Shown piece after piece: positions 61,285 through 64,000 of a stretch of 64,000 nt of DNA. The stretch's first letter is position 1. Every line of letters begins with the position of its first letter. A program made the position numbers and the translations under genes. The notes beneath the pieces were generated by a model. It ran no database searches, had not been told where the DNA came from, and worked only from the letters and a program-made list of their open reading frames with translations. Origin of the DNA: Alistipes sp. An66 (lineage in GTDB: Bacteria; Bacteroidota; Bacteroidia; Bacteroidales; Rikenellaceae); the NCBI RefSeq assembly GCF_002161445.1, contig NZ_NFHT01000013.1:1-64000 (forward strand), given 5' to 3'.

Positions 61285-62136
61285 ATGGATGATAAGAATC
61301 CCTTGATCACCACTTCCGAGGATCAGTTCATAGTTGGCGACTCCGATTTTTCCTATTTCGAGCACCATGCCTACCGGCTGGAAGGGTGTGCCATTCTCTT
61401 CTGCCGGGACGGCGAGGCGGAGATGATGGTCGACCAGTGTCAGGGCCGGCTCGTGCGGAATACCCTGATGCTGCTGTTGCCGGGGGCATACCTTTTGCTC
61501 ATGGACCGTTCGGAGAATTTCGCGGTCTCCTATTGTACCTTTTCGCGCGATCTCTTTTCGGAAGCGGCCTTCCGTCTGGAACCGGATTTTTTTGCAGCCG
61601 TGCACCGCAATCCGATCGCGAATCCCCCGCAGCAGCTTGTCGACGGAGCCGCCATCTGGTTTCAGATGGCGGCCTACACCTACCGGGACCGGCAAAATAT
61701 CTTCCGCAATACGATCATCAAGAACCGTTTGCAGAATATCCTGTTGGAGATCAGCGACAAGATGCAGCGCTTCGCCACGAAACAGGTGCGGACTTTCGCG
61801 AACACCACCCGGCAGATGGAGCTGTTCCACCGTTTTGCGGCGTTGGTGCACGAATTCTGCGCGCAGGAGCGGGAGGTTGCGTTCTATGCCGACAGGCTCT
61901 GCATATCGACCCGTTATCTCTCGACCATCGTGCGGTGCGTGGCCCACACTTCGGCCAAGGAGTTCATCGACCGGGCGGTGATGCTGGAAATCCGGATGCT
62001 GCTTCGTTCGACCGATCTTTCGGTGCAGGAGATCGCCTACCGGCTGAAATTCCCGGACCAGTCCTATCTGGGGCGTTTCTTCAAGAAGCACGCCGGGGAG
62101 TCCCCCACCGAATACCGCAACGCCAAACGGGCGTAG
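61285..62136 (+). CDS. AraC family transcriptional regulator
   Basis: 283 residues. A sensing domain (about 10-170) is a cupin-like beta region, followed by a C-terminal double helix-turn-helix (about 180-283) with FYADRLCISTRYLSTIVRCV and the second helix IAYRLKFPDQSYLGRFFKKHAGESP, the AraC signature. It is divergent from the RND operon and a candidate activator or repressor of it. An earlier TTG at 61264 is possible, but the ATG at 61285 fits. Confidence 0.9.
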   Translation: MDDKNPLITTSEDQFIVGDSDFSYFEHHAYRLEGCAILFCRDGEAEMMVDQCQGRLVRNTLMLLLPGAYLLLMDRSENFAVSYCTFSRDLFSEAAFRLEPDFFAAVHRNPIANPPQQLVDGAAIWFQMAAYTYRDRQNIFRNTIIKNRLQNILLEISDKMQRFATKQVRTFANTTRQMELFHRFAALVHEFCAQEREVAFYADRLCISTRYLSTIVRCVAHTSAKEFIDRAVMLEIRMLLRSTDLSVQEIAYRLKFPDQSYLGRFFKKHAGESPTEYRNAKRA

Positions 62137-62302
62137 TTTCCGGGGGTGCGGGGCGGACGGCTTTTCCGGTTTGGACCCGAAATTGCACGTCTCTGCGACG
62201 GAGCCGATCCGCGGCGGCCGCCATATTCCGCACCTGTCATATAATAGACGGCGGCAGGGGCCGTTTGTCGGAACGGGAATTTTCGATATGTTGTCAAGTG
62301 CT

Positions 62303-63310
62303 ATGAAAGTCATCTTGTTCGGGACGCAACCCTACGACAGGGAGTCCTTCGAGCGGATCCGCCCGGCTTTCGGGTTCGAGGTCTGCTACCACCGGAGCCA
62401 TCTGAATGCCAGCAACGTGGCATTGGCCCGCGGAGCCGATGCGGTGTGCATCTTCGTGAACGATGTGGCCGATGCCGACACGATCCGCGAACTGGCCGCC
62501 ATGGGCGTGAAACTGATCGCCCTGCGCTGCGCGGGATTCAACAACGTGGACCTTACGGCGGCGGCCCGTTACGGGATTCCGGTGGTCCGTGTTCCGGCCT
62601 ACTCGCCGCATGCCGTGGCCGAACATGCCGTGGCCCTGATGCTGGCGCTCAACCGCAAGATCCACCGCGCCTACTGGCGGACACGCGACGGGAACTTCTC
62701 GCTGCACGGGCTGATGGGATTCGACATGTACGGCAAGACGGCCGGGATCATCGGCACGGGGAAGATCGCCCGGGAACTGATCCGCATTCTGAAAGGGTTC
62801 GGCATGGAGGTCCTGGCCTACGATCTCTACCCGGACGAGGCGTATGCGGCCGGGGCCGGCATTACCTACGTGCCGCTTGAAGAGCTCTACCGCCGTTCGG
62901 ACATCATTTCGCTCCACTGTCCGCTGACCGACCGCACGCGCTACATGATCGGCGACGTGGCCATTTCGCAGATGAAACCGGGCGTCGTGCTGATCAACAC
63001 GGGCCGCGGGCAGCTGATCCACTCCGAGGCGTTGATCGACGGGCTGAAAGAGAAACGCATCGGCGCTGCGGGGCTGGATGTCTACGAGGAGGAGGCGGGT
63101 TATTTTTACGAGGACACCTCGGATCGTATCATGGATGACGACGTGCTGGCGCGGCTGTTGTCGTTCAACAACGTGATCGTGACGTCGCATCAGGGCTTTT
63201 TCACACGTGAAGCGCTGGATAATATAGCGCGCATTACGATGCTGAACATCAGTGAATTCGAAGTGGGTAAAAAACTGACAAACGAGGTGCGTGCCGAATC
63301 GGATCGATAG
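62303..63310 (+). CDS. D-isomer 2-hydroxyacid dehydrogenase (D-lactate dehydrogenase type)
   Basis: 335 residues. The NAD-binding motif is GIIGTGKIARELIR. The catalytic Arg is in LRCAGFNNVDL, the Glu in the C-terminal DVYEEEAGYF, and the His in TSHQGFFT, matching the ldhA-type family. It reduces pyruvate to D-lactate (or another 2-oxoacid), oxidising NADH in fermentation. In-frame Met codons lie earlier; MKVILFG at 62303 is the family start. A strong terminator follows. Confidence 0.92.
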   Translation: MKVILFGTQPYDRESFERIRPAFGFEVCYHRSHLNASNVALARGADAVCIFVNDVADADTIRELAAMGVKLIALRCAGFNNVDLTAAARYGIPVVRVPAYSPHAVAEHAVALMLALNRKIHRAYWRTRDGNFSLHGLMGFDMYGKTAGIIGTGKIARELIRILKGFGMEVLAYDLYPDEAYAAGAGITYVPLEELYRRSDIISLHCPLTDRTRYMIGDVAISQMKPGVVLINTGRGQLIHSEALIDGLKEKRIGAAGLDVYEEEAGYFYEDTSDRIMDDDVLARLLSFNNVIVTSHQGFFTREALDNIARITMLNISEFEVGKKLTNEVRAESDR

Positions 63311-63330
63311 GCCGTTTTTTCGGGAATCGG

Positions 63331-63360
63331 ACGGGGCGGACGCGGGTCCGTCCCGTTTTT
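63331..63360 (+). terminator. Terminator after the 2-hydroxyacid dehydrogenase
   Basis: ACGGGGCGGAC, loop GCGG, GTCCGTCCCGT, then TTTT: eleven pairs with one wobble. Confidence 0.85.
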
Positions 63361-63423
63361 GTTGCGGGGGTGCGTTCCGTTTTCGTAGCGTGGTGTGTTC
63401 CGTTTCGTTGCGGGGTGCTCCGG
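63361..63423. repeat. Imperfect short tandem repeat in an intergenic region
   Basis: About two and a half units of 22-24 bp with pattern GTTGCGGGGTGYGTTCCGTTTC at 63361, 63385 and 63407. The rest of the 315-base gap 63311-63625 holds the terminator before it, GC-rich unremarkable DNA, and a TAATTTTG -7 element at 63539-63546. Confidence 0.5.
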
Positions 63424-63538
63424 CTCCGGCACGTGCGGTTCCGGCCCGGACTGCACCGGGCCGCATCGTCCGGTAATTTTTCCCCGCCGGGAGGCCCGAT
63501 TTTACCCGCAAGAAGCCCGAACGGGCCGAAATTTTTGT

Positions 63539-63546
63539 TAATTTTG
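63539..63546 (+). promoter_or_regulatory. -7 promoter element for the polyferredoxin-type gene
   Basis: TAATTTTG fits TAnnTTTG, 80 bases before the start at 63626. The -33 box is unclear. Confidence 0.4.
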
Positions 63547-63625
63547 CAGAACCCGGGTTGGCCGCTGCGGATCGCAACCCGCACGCGGATGCCCGGTCGA
63601 CACACAAACTAACTCGATAATACCC

Positions 63626-64000
63626 ATGCTGCGAAAAATCCGGATCGCCCTGGCGATCCTCTTCTTCGTTCCGATCACGCTGCTGTTTCTCGACTTCACG
63701 GGGACGATCCATGCGTGGTTCGGCTGGATGGCGAAAATTCAGTTCCTGCCCGCCGTGCTGGCCCTGAACGTCGGCGTGGTTGCCGGACTCCTCCTCCTGA
63801 CGCTGCTCTTCGGGCGGGTCTACTGCTCGGTGGTCTGTCCGCTCGGCGTCATGCAGGACCTCGTCTCGTGGCTCTCCGGGCGGCGGCGCCGGCATCGCAA
63901 CCACTTCCGCTACTCCCCGGCCCGCACGTGGCTGCGCTGGGGCGTATTCCTTCTCTTTGTCGTCGTCATGGCGGCCGGGCTCGGAAGCATCGGGGCCCTG
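63626..64000 (+). CDS. 4Fe-4S-binding membrane protein (NapH/CcoG-like), 3' part outside the window
   Basis: The first 125 codons of a gene running off the right edge. Hydrophobic segments lie at about 4-26, 39-62 and 106-124. Between them is FGRVYCSVVCPLGVMQDLVS, the CxxxCP signature of NapH/NosR/RdxA-type membrane polyferredoxins that pass electrons across the inner membrane. Ferredoxin-type clusters would be expected in the missing part. Its electron partner is unknown. Confidence 0.8.
   Translation, partial: MLRKIRIALAILFFVPITLLFLDFTGTIHAWFGWMAKIQFLPAVLALNVGVVAGLLLLTLLFGRVYCSVVCPLGVMQDLVSWLSGRRRRHRNHFRYSPARTWLRWGVFLLFVVVMAAGLGSIGAL

Noticed and set aside
1..64000. tRNA, rRNA and integrase or transposase genes
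   Set aside because: I found no cloverleaf with a TTCGANTC-type arm in the gaps, no rRNA and no transposase or integrase reading frame. This is a reading by eye, so a tRNA scan could still find one.

Overview
The window is a GC-rich bacterial chromosome segment with dense genes and short intergenic gaps. Several features point to Bacteroidetes, most likely Rikenellaceae and Alistipes-like. These are the recurring -7 promoter motif TAnnTTTG, lipoproteins with BACON, fimbrillin-like and FISUMP domains, a large LptF/G-type permease, a 450-residue signal peptidase I, and the serC-serA-DUF1015 and ferredoxin-KorABC gene orders. The genus is an inference from protein style and base composition; no 16S gene is present.

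Layout. 1-9.6 kb: a BACON lipoprotein cut by the window edge, a MazG-like pyrophosphohydrolase, then a leftward run dapB-lepB-yigZ-uvrA-M16 peptidase-O-methyltransferase, with truA divergent from dapB. 9.6-10.25 kb: a gene-free block of structured dispersed repeats. 10.25-16.7 kb: a leucine-rich-repeat lipoprotein built from fifteen 63-bp units, lpdA, a C69 dipeptidase and an unknown lipoprotein. 16.7-18.5 kb: a 42-bp tandem repeat, yggS and proC, then a second copy of the structured repeat. 18.9-24 kb: a leftward cluster yicC-gmk-nadD-ddl-DUF3109-M23/LysM peptidase. 24.2-31.1 kb: rightward serC-serA-DUF1015, DUF805, and the 2-oxoacid:ferredoxin oxidoreductase operon. 31.3-37.7 kb: leftward metal-ABC permease, lptF/G-like, ribBA, fmt, and an AT-rich LtaS-type sulfatase-fold gene. 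37.8-44.6 kb: rightward mtaB, a sensor-like membrane protein, trkH, a SPOR protein, nfeD and floA. 44.6-50.7 kb: an esterase, two FISUMP lipoproteins, a dual CDGSH protein and an MFS transporter. 50.8-54.7 kb: the leftward metY-metX-hom operon. 54.8-61.1 kb: a leftward RND efflux operon (acrA-acrB-tolC-type, tetR) with a divergent AraC regulator. 62.3-64 kb: a 2-hydroxyacid dehydrogenase and a truncated polyferredoxin-type membrane protein.

The most notable observation is upstream of metY (54467-54679, minus strand). A match to the Bacteroidetes promoter is followed by an unannotated 31-codon ORF containing nine Met codons, five of them consecutive, and three Cys codons. Its end overlaps a segment able to pair with the 5' arm of a Rho-independent terminator that lies before metY. 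This is the full architecture of ribosome-mediated transcription attenuation responding to methionine, in front of the direct-sulfhydrylation methionine pathway. Second in interest is the family of nested-hairpin repeats at 9.6-10.25 kb and 18.5-18.85 kb, whose stems change in a compensatory way between copies.
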